Source of the DNA: Pigmentiphaga humi | GTDB taxonomy: Bacteria > Pseudomonadota > Gammaproteobacteria > Burkholderiales > Burkholderiaceae_B | Length of the DNA stretch: 64,000 nt | Assembly: GCF_900606115.1 (NCBI RefSeq) | Contig: NZ_UWPJ01000016.1 | Span: 149,909-213,908 of the forward strand | Direction: 5' to 3' | In this document: positions 26,139 through 33,307 of the stretch, piece after piece | Layout of the letters: each line of letters opens with the position of its first letter | How positions within the stretch are numbered: the first letter of the stretch is position 1 | Made by a program: the position numbers and the translations under genes | The notes under the pieces: generated by a model | The model's database searches: none | What the model saw: only the letters and a program-made list of their open reading frames with translations | Told to the model about the DNA's origin: nothing

Positions 26139-27293
26139 ATGTCGAGCGCGATTCCCCCCGTGAAACGCGATACCGCACCGTCTTCCTCCCGCCGCCCCCT
26201 ACAAGCCGCATTCGAATCCCTCCCCGCTCCGACTTGGGTGGCCGACCTCGATGGCCGCTACCTGCATGTCTCGCAGGCCTATGCCGGACTGCTGGGACGC
26301 CAGGCCACGGACTGCCCGGGCCTCACCCTGGAAGAGGTCCTGCCCCTCGCGCTGGGGCGGCTCACCATGCAGCGCCACCGCCAGTTGCTCGAAAGCCGCG
26401 GCCGCAAGCGCTTCGAACAGATCTGGACCGTGAAAGGCGAACCCCGCTGGTTCGAGGTCCACATGAGCTGTCTGTGCGACGACGCCGGCGCGCCCATGGC
26501 GGTGTGCGGCCACATCCAGGACATGACGCAGCACGTGGAGCGGCAGGAAACCGCGCGCCGCACCCAGAACGAGCTTGAACTGCGCGTCGCGCAGCGCACG
26601 CGCCAGCTCAGCGCCACCAACGAGGAACTCGAGGCGTTTTCGTACTCGGTCTCGCACGACCTGCGCGCGCCCGTGCGGCAGATCGGCGGCTTTGCCGAAC
26701 TGCTGCAGCGTCAACTCGGCGGCCAGCTGGCGTCCGGCCATGCCGAATACCTTCGGCACATCCTCGACAGCACGCACCGCATGGACAGGCTGATCGGCGA
26801 CCTGCTGCAGCTCGCCCGCATCAACCGGGGCGATTTGCGCAAAGTCCCCGTGGATCTGGCCGCGCTCGCCCGCGAGGTGCTGGCGGGTCTGGCCGGCCAT
26901 GAGCCGCAGCGCCGAGTTGAAACGGCACTGCCCGGCTCGGCCATCGCCGACTGTGATGCCGGCCTGATGCGCATCGCGCTGGACAACCTGCTGGGCAATG
27001 CCTGGAAGTTCACCGGCCGGCAAGAGCGGGCGCACATCGAATTCGGCAGCCTCGCGCGCGACACCGCCACCATCTACTTCGTGCGCGACAACGGCGCCGG
27101 CTTCGCGCTCGAAACGGCCGGGCGGCTGTTCGGCGCCTTCCAGCGCTTCCACCGCGAAAGCGATTTTCCCGGCACCGGCGTCGGCCTGGCCACCGTGCGC
27201 CGCATCATCAGCCGCCACGGCGGCCGGATCTGGGCGGAAAGCGCGCCGGGACGCGGCGCTACTTTCTACTTCACGCTGGAAGCGTCCAACTGA
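26139..27293 (+). CDS. PAS-domain sensor histidine kinase
   Basis: A 384-residue soluble kinase with no membrane segment. Residues about 22-140 form a PAS domain (FESLPAPTWVADLDGRYLHV) with a PAC-like end (GHIQDMTQHVE). A coiled coil leads to the H-box EAFSYSVSHDLRAPVRQIGG with the phospho-acceptor His. The ATPase domain has N-box LDNLLGNAWKFTG, G1 VRDNGAGF and G2 GTGVGLATVRRI. This resembles phytochrome-like or hybrid-pathway kinases. No response regulator is adjacent. It is divergent from flhD and precedes fliC, so it is a plausible input into motility control, but no direct evidence ties it to flagella. Confidence 0.9.
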   Translation: MSSAIPPVKRDTAPSSSRRPLQAAFESLPAPTWVADLDGRYLHVSQAYAGLLGRQATDCPGLTLEEVLPLALGRLTMQRHRQLLESRGRKRFEQIWTVKGEPRWFEVHMSCLCDDAGAPMAVCGHIQDMTQHVERQETARRTQNELELRVAQRTRQLSATNEELEAFSYSVSHDLRAPVRQIGGFAELLQRQLGGQLASGHAEYLRHILDSTHRMDRLIGDLLQLARINRGDLRKVPVDLAALAREVLAGLAGHEPQRRVETALPGSAIADCDAGLMRIALDNLLGNAWKFTGRQERAHIEFGSLARDTATIYFVRDNGAGFALETAGRLFGAFQRFHRESDFPGTGVGLATVRRIISRHGGRIWAESAPGRGATFYFTLEASN

Positions 27294-27357
27294 GGGCCGG
27301 CAACGCGCCAACCGGAGAATAGCGGCGGTTCTTCCGCCCTATCCCTCGGATCGAAAC

Positions 27358-27414
27358 GCGAAAACTTTAGCGGTATTTTTTTCGCAAGCGCCCTCCCGCC
27401 TGCCTAAAGTTTCG
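27358..27414. repeat. Inverted repeat upstream of fliC spanning the -35 element
   Basis: CGCGAAAACTTTAG (27357-27370) and CTAAAGTTTCG (27404-27414) are inverted copies separated by about 33 bases. The right arm contains the -35 box of the fliC sigma-28 promoter. The left arm gives a second TAAAGTTT on the minus strand, followed after 11 bases by TCCGAGGG, a poor -10. It may be a decayed divergent promoter or a regulator-binding dyad. Confidence 0.45.
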
Positions 27415-27431
27415 AATCCCACCCCCGTTAA
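27405..27431 (+). promoter_or_regulatory. Sigma-28 (FliA) promoter of fliC
   Basis: TAAAGTTT, 11 bases, CCCGTTAA: the -35 box is perfect and the -10 box matches GCCGATAA at 6 of 8, with exact 11-base spacing. It lies 174 bases upstream of the fliC ATG, implying a long 5' leader of roughly 170 bases. Confidence 0.9.
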
Positions 27432-27605
27432 TTGCCTCAACGCGGCCGCGACTGCACCAGCCCACGGGCCAGTCAGGCGCCCAGCGCGCACCTCGGTGCG
27501 ACGGCCCTCGAGCAATTGCGGAAGGAGTCCCGGCCGCAGATGCATATGGCGGGCCCCGAGCCCGGAACCAACGATAGATATGACTCGCCCTCACGGAGAT
27601 CAGTC

Positions 27606-29192
27606 ATGGCACAAGTCATCAATACCAACATCGCTTCGCTGAACGCGCAGCGCAACCTGAACGGCTCGCAGAGCACCATCAACACGGCCCTGCAGCGCCT
27701 GTCGACCGGCCTGCGCATCAACAGCGCGAAGGACGACGCCGCCGGCCTGGCCATCTCCGAGCGCATGAGCACGCAGATCAACGGCCTGAACCAGGCCGTG
27801 CGCAACGCCAACGACGGCATCTCGCTGGCGCAGACCGCCGAAGGCGCGCTGAGCCAGATCGGCACCAACCTGCAGCGCATCCGCGAACTGGCCGTGCAGT
27901 CGCGCAACGCCACCAACTCCAGCGACGACCGCGCCGCCCTGCAAAAGGAAGTCGCCCAGCTGACCGCCGAAATCGGCCGCGTCGCCAAGGACACCGGCTT
28001 CAACGGCACCAAGCTGCTCGACGGCTCGTTCACCCAGCAGGCTTTCCAGGTCGGCGCCGACCAGGGCCAGACGATCACGATCGACAAGATCGCGAATGCC
28101 AATGTGGATTCGCTGGGCACGTGGAAGGGACTGGCGACGAGCGCTTCGGTGGCGGGGGCTACGCCTAGCGGTGGCACGACGACTGCCCCGACAAATGGCT
28201 CGGGTACTCTCACTGACGACGCGTTGACCTCGAATGCCAGCTATGTAGAGAGCACCACAACGGCTGGCGACTACACCGCCACCTTTGCGGCTAGCAAAAT
28301 CACCATCAACGGGGTCGAACTCTCCATCGGTGCAGTCAGCGGCTCTGAAGAAACAGGCACTGATGACGCGCTCGCCTCGGCCAAGGAAGCCTACATTACC
28401 GCTGTTGGCACTGCCATCAACAATGCCGGCTTCAGTGGCCTCACTGTGACTGACGATGGGGCGGGCGGACTCACGTTCGCGAACTCCAGCAAGACCGAGT
28501 TCAAGATTTCCGGCGAAAACATCGTCGGCACGCATACTGTCGGCGCCCACCAGCCTGCCAAGACCACCTACGATGCCACAGGTCACGGCGACATCCTGAT
28601 CAACGGTGTAGCTATCGATTCCGTAGGTAAGACTACCAATACCGCCACCCGCCTGAACGACCTCGCCGCCGCCATCAACGACCGTACCGCCGAACACAAC
28701 GTCACCGCCACGGTCGACAATGGGCGTCTGGTCCTGAGCTCCAAGACTGGCGATTTCACAATTGCCGCTGGCACCGGTAGCACTGCAGCAAACACCTTGC
28801 TATCCGCAGGCTTGACCGACGGCTTTGATAGCTCCGCCTCTGACGATACAAAATATGTCGCAGGCGAAACCAAGACCGGCTTTGCCGACCTCGACATCTC
28901 CACCGTCGACGGCGCCGACAACGCCATCCTGGCCATGGACGCCGCGCTCAAGTCGGTCAACGAAGCCCGCGCCAACCTGGGCGCCGTGCAGAACCGCTTC
29001 GGCTCCGTCGTCTCCAACCTGGAAACCACCTCGGAGAACCTGTCCGCCTCGCGCAGCCGCATCCGCGACGCCGACTTCGCTTCCGAAACCGCCTCGCTGA
29101 CCCGCGCGCAGATCCTGCAGCAGGCCGGCACCGCGATGCTGGCGCAAGCCAACTCGCTGCCCAACAACGTGCTGTCGCTGCTGCGCGGCTAA
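27606..29192 (+). CDS. fliC: Flagellin
   Basis: FliC is the filament subunit. I use ATG 27606 (MAQVINTNIASLNAQRNLNG) with GGAG seven bases before; the frame is open further upstream but that part lies between promoter and start. The 528-residue protein has conserved D0/D1 ends (NSAKDDAAGLAISERMSTQI; SASRSRIRDADFASETASLT and the ending ANSLPNNVLSLLRG). A long Thr/Gly/Ala-rich central region (about residues 180-420) has flagellin-IN-like stretches such as DILINGVAIDS. That centre is less G+C rich and uses different codons from the ends, typical of antigenically variable flagellin cores. A strong terminator follows. Confidence 0.97.
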   Translation: MAQVINTNIASLNAQRNLNGSQSTINTALQRLSTGLRINSAKDDAAGLAISERMSTQINGLNQAVRNANDGISLAQTAEGALSQIGTNLQRIRELAVQSRNATNSSDDRAALQKEVAQLTAEIGRVAKDTGFNGTKLLDGSFTQQAFQVGADQGQTITIDKIANANVDSLGTWKGLATSASVAGATPSGGTTTAPTNGSGTLTDDALTSNASYVESTTTAGDYTATFAASKITINGVELSIGAVSGSEETGTDDALASAKEAYITAVGTAINNAGFSGLTVTDDGAGGLTFANSSKTEFKISGENIVGTHTVGAHQPAKTTYDATGHGDILINGVAIDSVGKTTNTATRLNDLAAAINDRTAEHNVTATVDNGRLVLSSKTGDFTIAAGTGSTAANTLLSAGLTDGFDSSASDDTKYVAGETKTGFADLDISTVDGADNAILAMDAALKSVNEARANLGAVQNRFGSVVSNLETTSENLSASRSRIRDADFASETASLTRAQILQQAGTAMLAQANSLPNNVLSLLRG

Positions 29193-29243
29193 GCACGCCA
29201 TCGCCCCGCGCGCCGCCAAGCGGCGCGAGCAGGCACTTGCAAG

Positions 29244-29281
29244 AAAAAACGGCATCCGGCACAAACGGGTGCCGTTTTTTT
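29244..29281 (+). terminator. Rho-independent terminator of fliC
   Basis: CGGCATCCG and CGGGTGCCG form a GC stem with one G-T-type mismatch and a 7-base loop, flanked by six A on the left and seven T on the right. It lies 52 bases after the fliC stop. The A and T runs make it potentially bidirectional, so it may also stop minus-strand transcripts from the antitoxin gene at 29359. Confidence 0.92.
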
Positions 29282-29358
29282 CGCTGGACGCCGCTTGCCG
29301 CGCCAGGCTTCCGAGGAACTGCAAGCCTTGGTGGAATGATGAATCGCAATGCCTGCCC

Positions 29359-29616
29359 TCAACCGGCAATATCCGCTTCCAGCACCATCCGCACATAGCG
29401 CGCATAGGGAATCCCTTTTGCGGCAGCCTTGGCCTTGACTGCTTCCAATAACGCAACGGGAATATGGATGTTCAACACAGCCTCTTTTTCAACAACCTCG
29501 AAACGCATCGGCTTGAAGTCGGACAAGTCGTAGTCGGATAAATCGGCCCCCGCGACGAACGCTTCGGCAGCCTCATCGCTGCTCAAAGAAGGCATGGGTT
29601 TGGATTTGGCGCTCAT
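29359..29616 (-). CDS. CopG-type antitoxin (orphan)
   Basis: An 85-residue protein of the CopG/BrnA-like antitoxin type. The N-half is acidic (SDEAAEAFVAGADLSDYDLS), followed by FKPMRFEVVEKE, and then a ribbon-helix-helix-like C-half with VLNIHIPVALLEAVKAKAAA, KGIPYARYVRMVLEADI. AAGGAG lies 10 bases upstream. Family members usually pair with a small RNase toxin encoded just upstream, but only 72 bases separate this gene from hicB and they hold no open frame for one. It is probably an orphan left from a toxin-antitoxin pair. It could also be a free-standing repressor. Confidence 0.8.
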   Translation of the reverse strand: MSAKSKPMPSLSSDEAAEAFVAGADLSDYDLSDFKPMRFEVVEKEAVLNIHIPVALLEAVKAKAAAKGIPYARYVRMVLEADIAG

Positions 29617-29688
29617 AGAGATCGGTCTCCTTCCGATGCATATGCGGTATTGACCGGCCGCAATCTGCGGCAGCCAGGCTCGCCGGCT

Positions 29689-30024
29689 TCACGCCCTCAC
29701 GGCTTCCCTGATCAGGCCCGCAATCCATTGGTTCAGGCTTCGCCCGGCAGCGGCGGCAGCCACGACTGCGGCCTCATGCACCTCCACCGGCACGCGCAGG
29801 TTGAATTTGCCGGAAAACGCCTTGCGCGGCTCTATGCCGCGGCGTGCGCATTCTTCCAGAAAAACGCGCAGGGACGCCTCGCCTTCCCTGCGCAATCCGT
29901 GGACATCTGCGGCATAGAAATCCGCACCGCCATTCAAGCCGGCAAACTCGCCGCGGAACATCCCGATATCCGGGTCGTAGTGAATGATGGCCTGGAAGCC
30001 ATCGATGATCATGACGTTCTTCAT
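29689..30024 (-). CDS. hicB: HicB-family antitoxin
   Basis: A 111-residue protein starting MKNVMIIDGFQAIIHYDPDI. The N-terminal half is the HicB fold (MFRGEFAGLNGGADFYAADV), and the C-terminal half has a HicB/Arc-type DNA-binding segment (KFNLRVPVEVHEAAVVAAAA, GRSLNQWIAGLIREAV). The ATG overlaps the stop of hicA as ATGA, the usual coupling of toxin then antitoxin. HicB would neutralise HicA and repress the operon. It lies on the minus strand inside the plus-strand fliC-fliD region. Confidence 0.88.
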   Translation of the reverse strand: MKNVMIIDGFQAIIHYDPDIGMFRGEFAGLNGGADFYAADVHGLRREGEASLRVFLEECARRGIEPRKAFSGKFNLRVPVEVHEAAVVAAAAAGRSLNQWIAGLIREAVRA

Positions 30025-30275
30025 GGCACGATTCCCAACTCTTCGAGCCAGCTCCGCACGCTGGCAACAGCAGCCTTGTCCATATCCGGGGAAGGATGAG
30101 GTCGGTGAAACACCCGTACCTGGCCGCCCATTGCGACAGCTACCCGCGAACCTTCTCTTTCCGCAACGTGCGCACCCAACTCGACGAACAACGCACGAAC
30201 GGCGTCCCACTTCACCCCGCTTGGCACGGGACGCGAATAGACCAGTTCCAGCGTTTTCCTATGCCTGGCTCTCAT
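30021..30275 (-). CDS. hicA: HicA-family mRNA interferase toxin
   Basis: An 84-residue toxin. I use ATG 30275 (MRARHRKTLELVYSRPVPSG), since RHRKTLE is the family N-terminus. Further signature parts are VKWDAVRALFVELGAHVAER, the GSRV strand, VRVFHRPHP with the presumed catalytic His, and the C-terminal DKAAVASVRSWLEELGI. HicA proteins bind RNA through a double-stranded-RNA-binding-like fold and cleave mRNA. The frame is intact, so the pair may be active. The promoter region carries paired AGTACC boxes. Confidence 0.88.
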   Translation of the reverse strand: MRARHRKTLELVYSRPVPSGVKWDAVRALFVELGAHVAEREGSRVAVAMGGQVRVFHRPHPSPDMDKAAVASVRSWLEELGIVP

Positions 30276-30278
30276 TGA

Positions 30279-30297
30279 AGTACCGAAATATAGTACC
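30279..30297 (-). promoter_or_regulatory. Paired AGTACC boxes before hicA (candidate HicB operator)
   Basis: AGTACC occurs at 30279-30284 and again at 30292-30297, 13 bases apart, flanking an AT-rich ATATA core just upstream of the hicA ATG. The placement over a likely -10 region suits autoregulation by the antitoxin. A perfect 6-base inverted repeat CCACCT/AGGTGG lies further upstream at 30317-30334. Function is inferred from position only. Confidence 0.45.
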
Positions 30298-30432
30298 AAA
30301 TTCACACATACATGCACCACCTCCTTTCAGGTGGCTCTGGCCATGCTAGCCTTGCTCGCCCGACCCGGCTTGGCGCCGAGCCCCTATTTGTCCATCCGCG
30401 CAACCCACCATTGCCCTTGCGCGCCTCTCCGC

Positions 30433-30459
30433 TTAAGTTTTTCTCCTTCCACCCGATAA
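30433..30459 (+). promoter_or_regulatory. Sigma-28 (FliA) promoter of flaG-fliD-fliS-fliT
   Basis: TTAAGTTT, 11 bases, CCCGATAA: 14 of 16 positions match TAAAGTTT-N11-GCCGATAA with exact spacing. It lies 59 bases before the flaG start and points at the filament cap and chaperone genes. Confidence 0.9.
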
Positions 30460-30517
30460 ACTCCCTATCCGCGTCGCCTCATTCCCGGGCATGCAACTTT
30501 CCAGGCACGGAGCCTTC

Positions 30518-30880
30518 ATGAGCATCAACGCCATCGGTACGCCGGTCGATCTGCGCGCCTCGTCAGGCAGTGCGGCGTCGCCGGCCCAGCCTCTCACGCC
30601 GGCCGGCGCCGGCAGCCGGCTCGATCCGTCGCTGCCCGCCACCGCGCAGGTGCACGAGGCGGGCGAACTGCAGGCGGCGGTGGATACGTTCAATCGTTTC
30701 ATCCCGCTGGCGACGCACAACCTGACGTTCAGCATCGACGAAGACAGCGGCAAGGTCGTGGTCAAGATCCTCGATGGCGATACGCAGGACGTGATCCGCC
30801 AGATCCCTTCCGAAGAAGCCCTCGCCTTGAGCCGGTCGCTGGACCAGATCAAGGGCGTGCTGCTCAACGGCAAGGCCTGA
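30518..30880 (+). CDS. flaG: FlaG family flagellar protein
   Basis: FlaG is a small protein found next to fliD and thought to influence filament length or stability. I use ATG 30518 (MSINAIGTPVDLRASSG) with GGAG 5 bases before, giving 120 residues. The C-terminal FlaG domain is clear: AVDTFNRFIPLATHNLTFSI, DEDSGKVVVKILDGDTQDVI and RQIPSEEAL. The N-half is low-complexity Ala/Pro/Ser. It is 36 bases ahead of fliD. Confidence 0.92.
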   Translation: MSINAIGTPVDLRASSGSAASPAQPLTPAGAGSRLDPSLPATAQVHEAGELQAAVDTFNRFIPLATHNLTFSIDEDSGKVVVKILDGDTQDVIRQIPSEEALALSRSLDQIKGVLLNGKA

Positions 30881-30916
30881 CGGCCCGCCGATCCAACCAG
30901 ACACCAGGAGCGCTTC

Positions 30917-32383
30917 ATGGCTAGCGTAGGATCCGCCCTCGGCGTGGGTTCCGGTCTCGAGCTGTCCACCCTGCTCACCAACTTGATGAACGCGGAGAAG
31001 GTGCCGCTGGTCAAGCTGCAGCAGCAGGAGTCGACGGTCCAATCCAAGATCTCGGCATTCGGACAGCTCAAAAGCTCGCTGTCGTCGCTGCTGACGGCCG
31101 TCAACGGGCTGACCGAGGCCAAATTCAACGGCATGACGGGAACGTCGTCCGACACCGGCGTGGCCACGGTAAGCGCGACCAATGCCGCCAGCAAGGCCAG
31201 CCATACGCTGGAGGTGACGTCGCTGGCGCTGGCCGAGAAGGCCGTCAGCTCGGCCCTGGACGACGATGCGCAACTGCGCTCGGGCACGCTCACTTTTACT
31301 TTCGGCAGTGTGAAGGAAGGCGCTTTCGTCGCGGGCGAGGGCGAGACCAAGACGGTCACGATAGGCGCCGGCAACAATACGCTGGCCGGGGTGCGCGATG
31401 CGATCAACCAGGCAGCCATGGGGGTGACCGCATCGCTGATCAACGACGGATCGGGATCGAGGCTGGTGCTGACGTCGTCCGATACCGGCGCGGCCCACGC
31501 CTTCAAGATCGATACCGCGGAATCGGCCGGCGGTTCGGGCGAAGCGCTTTCGTTCCTGGACTACGATCCGGCCACCTCTCCCGCCTATTCCAGCACAGGC
31601 ACAAACTCGGGCATGAGCCGGCTGCAGGCGGGCGCCGACGCCCAGTTCAAGCTGGACGGACTCTCGGTTTCCAGCGCCAGCAACACCGTCACCACCGTGC
31701 TCGCGGGCGTGACCCTGACGCTGCAGAAAGCCGGCACCAGCACCGTCGCCATAGGCACGAACGCGAGTTCGGGCACCAGCGCACTGCAGGCGCTGGTCTC
31801 GGCCTACAACAGCTTCCTCTCCACCGCCAACTCGCTGGCGCTCAACACGCCGAGCGAGACCAAGGGCGAAGCCAGTTCCGGCAATGGCCCGCTGGCAGGC
31901 GACAGCCTGGTGCGCGACGTGGTCTCGCGCATCCGCGGCGAGCTGTTCTCGCCGCTGGCCGGCGCGACCGGTCCCTATACCTCGCTATCGTCGCTGGGCG
32001 TCAGCTTCCAGAACGACGGCACGCTCAAGCTGGACACCGAGCGGCTCACCAAGGCGATGGCGGAAGATCCGTCGGCCATCGCCAAGCTCTTCACCTCCGA
32101 GCCCTTCGGCGCGGGCACGCAAAGCCTCACCGAGCGCTTTGCGGCCCAACTGAGCTCCTACACCAGCAACCAAGGCGCGATCGACACCCGCGTCGACGGC
32201 CTGAACAGTTCGGCCAAGACGCTGCAAGGCCAGCAGAAGCAGCTCGAGAACCGCCTCAGCCAGATCGAGGCGCGCTACCGCCAGCAGTTCACCGCGCTCG
32301 ACAGCCTGATCGCGCAGCTCAACACGACCGGCACTTTCCTCACCCAGCAGATCGAAGCGCTGCAGAACCTCAACAAGCAATGA
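30917..32383 (+). CDS. fliD: Filament cap protein FliD (HAP2)
   Basis: FliD caps the filament and folds incoming flagellin. The 488-residue protein begins ASVGSALGVGSGLELSTLLT with the coiled-coil N-end (NLMNAEKVPLVKLQQQESTV). It has a flagellin-hook IN-like central part (AGNNTLAGVRDAINQAAMGV) and the C-terminal FliD core (LSSLGVSFQNDGTLKLDTER, then RLSQIEARYRQQFTALDSLI). AGGAG lies six bases upstream of the ATG. Confidence 0.96.
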   Translation: MASVGSALGVGSGLELSTLLTNLMNAEKVPLVKLQQQESTVQSKISAFGQLKSSLSSLLTAVNGLTEAKFNGMTGTSSDTGVATVSATNAASKASHTLEVTSLALAEKAVSSALDDDAQLRSGTLTFTFGSVKEGAFVAGEGETKTVTIGAGNNTLAGVRDAINQAAMGVTASLINDGSGSRLVLTSSDTGAAHAFKIDTAESAGGSGEALSFLDYDPATSPAYSSTGTNSGMSRLQAGADAQFKLDGLSVSSASNTVTTVLAGVTLTLQKAGTSTVAIGTNASSGTSALQALVSAYNSFLSTANSLALNTPSETKGEASSGNGPLAGDSLVRDVVSRIRGELFSPLAGATGPYTSLSSLGVSFQNDGTLKLDTERLTKAMAEDPSAIAKLFTSEPFGAGTQSLTERFAAQLSSYTSNQGAIDTRVDGLNSSAKTLQGQQKQLENRLSQIEARYRQQFTALDSLIAQLNTTGTFLTQQIEALQNLNKQ

Positions 32384-32410
32384 CCAGGGTTGACGCATAG
32401 GCACCATAGC

Positions 32411-32442
32411 GCGAATTCGGCGGTTTCACGCCGCCAATTCGC
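32411..32442 (+). terminator. Hairpin after fliD (weak terminator or attenuator)
   Basis: GCGAATTCGGCGG and CCGCCAATTCGC pair as a 12-base stem with one unpaired C and a 7-base loop, starting 28 bases after the fliD stop. Only a short T stretch follows, so termination may be partial, letting fliS be expressed at a lower level or from its own weak promoter. Confidence 0.5.
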
Positions 32443-32444
32443 AC

Positions 32445-32471
32445 TTTAGGTCGCGCCGCCGCCGTCGTTAA
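32445..32471 (+). promoter_or_regulatory. Possible weak sigma-28 promoter of fliS
   Basis: GTCGTTAA matches the -10 box at 6 of 8. The sequence 11 bases upstream, TTTAGGTC, matches the -35 box at only 4 of 8. Its place between the post-fliD hairpin and fliS makes it worth recording, but chance is a real alternative. Confidence 0.3.
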
Positions 32472-32526
32472 ATCCATTAGGGTGTTGCGCTCTTGCAAGC
32501 CCTCACACGTTCAGCAGGAGGCACAC

Positions 32527-32934
32527 GTGTCGGGATTCGGGAATTTTGGGGCTAGGGCCTACGTCAGCGTCGGGGTGGAGACCGGAGTGTCCACGTCCAG
32601 CCCGCACGCACTTATCCTCATGCTCTACGATGGCGCGCTGGAGTCGCTGCGCAAGGCCATCGGCTGCATCGACGCGCAAGACCCCCTGGGCAAGACCCAG
32701 GCCCTGTCGCGCGCCACCCGCATCATCGACGAAGGCTTGCGGGCCAGCCTGGACCACAAGGCCGGCGGCGATCTGGCCGGACAATTGAACGGGCTGTACG
32801 ACTACATCGTGCGCCGCACGATGCAGGCCGGCATCGACAACGACGCCGCGCCGCTGCAGGAAAGCATCCGGCTGCTCGACGAGCTGCGCGAGGCCTGGGC
32901 CTCGATCGAGCCCGGCGATCAGGCGGCCGCCTGA
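32527..32934 (+). CDS. fliS: Flagellin export chaperone FliS
   Basis: FliS binds the C-terminus of flagellin before export. I choose GTG 32527 because AGGAGG lies five bases upstream and it gives VSGFGNFGARAYVSVGVETG, the usual FliS N-terminus; the open frame reaches back to 32482. The 135-residue protein is helical, with SSPHALILMLYDGALESLRK and LNGLYDYIVRRTMQAG as family landmarks. Its stop overlaps the fliT ATG by one base. Confidence 0.94.
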   Translation: MSGFGNFGARAYVSVGVETGVSTSSPHALILMLYDGALESLRKAIGCIDAQDPLGKTQALSRATRIIDEGLRASLDHKAGGDLAGQLNGLYDYIVRRTMQAGIDNDAAPLQESIRLLDELREAWASIEPGDQAAA

Positions 32935-33305
32935 TGGCTGCCTGCTCCGACGCCATCATGGAAGCCCCCGTCCACGCCCCCTGCCCGGACTGCCCGGCCT
33001 CGCCGCTGCAGGCCCTCTACCTGCAGCTGACCGACATCAGCCGCACCATGCTCGCCGCCGCCCGACGCGGCGACTGGGACGCGCTGACCGAGCAGGAGTC
33101 CGCCTGCGCGCAGTTGGTCGGACAACTCCGCCACTGCCCCATCGAGACCTGCCCGCCGGCCGAGCGCCAGGCCTGCATGGGGCTGATCCGCGAGATCCTC
33201 GCCAACGATGCAGCCACGCGCGACATCGCCGAGCCCCGAATGAAGGAGCTCGGACAGATGCTGCGTCCCCGGCGCAACCCGTTCGGCACGCAGATGTACC
33301 GCTGA
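32934..33305 (+). CDS. fliT: FliT-type flagellar chaperone
   Basis: A 123-residue Cys-rich helical protein directly coupled to fliS by TGATG. FliT proteins chaperone FliD and can inhibit FlhDC. Recognisable features are YLQLTDISRTMLAAARRGDW, LTEQESACAQLV, and a C-terminal helix LIREILANDAATRDIAEPRM. Family conservation is low, so context supports the call. An in-frame ATG at 32958 is a possible alternative start. Confidence 0.83.
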   Translation: MAACSDAIMEAPVHAPCPDCPASPLQALYLQLTDISRTMLAAARRGDWDALTEQESACAQLVGQLRHCPIETCPPAERQACMGLIREILANDAATRDIAEPRMKELGQMLRPRRNPFGTQMYR

Positions 33306-33307
33306 CC

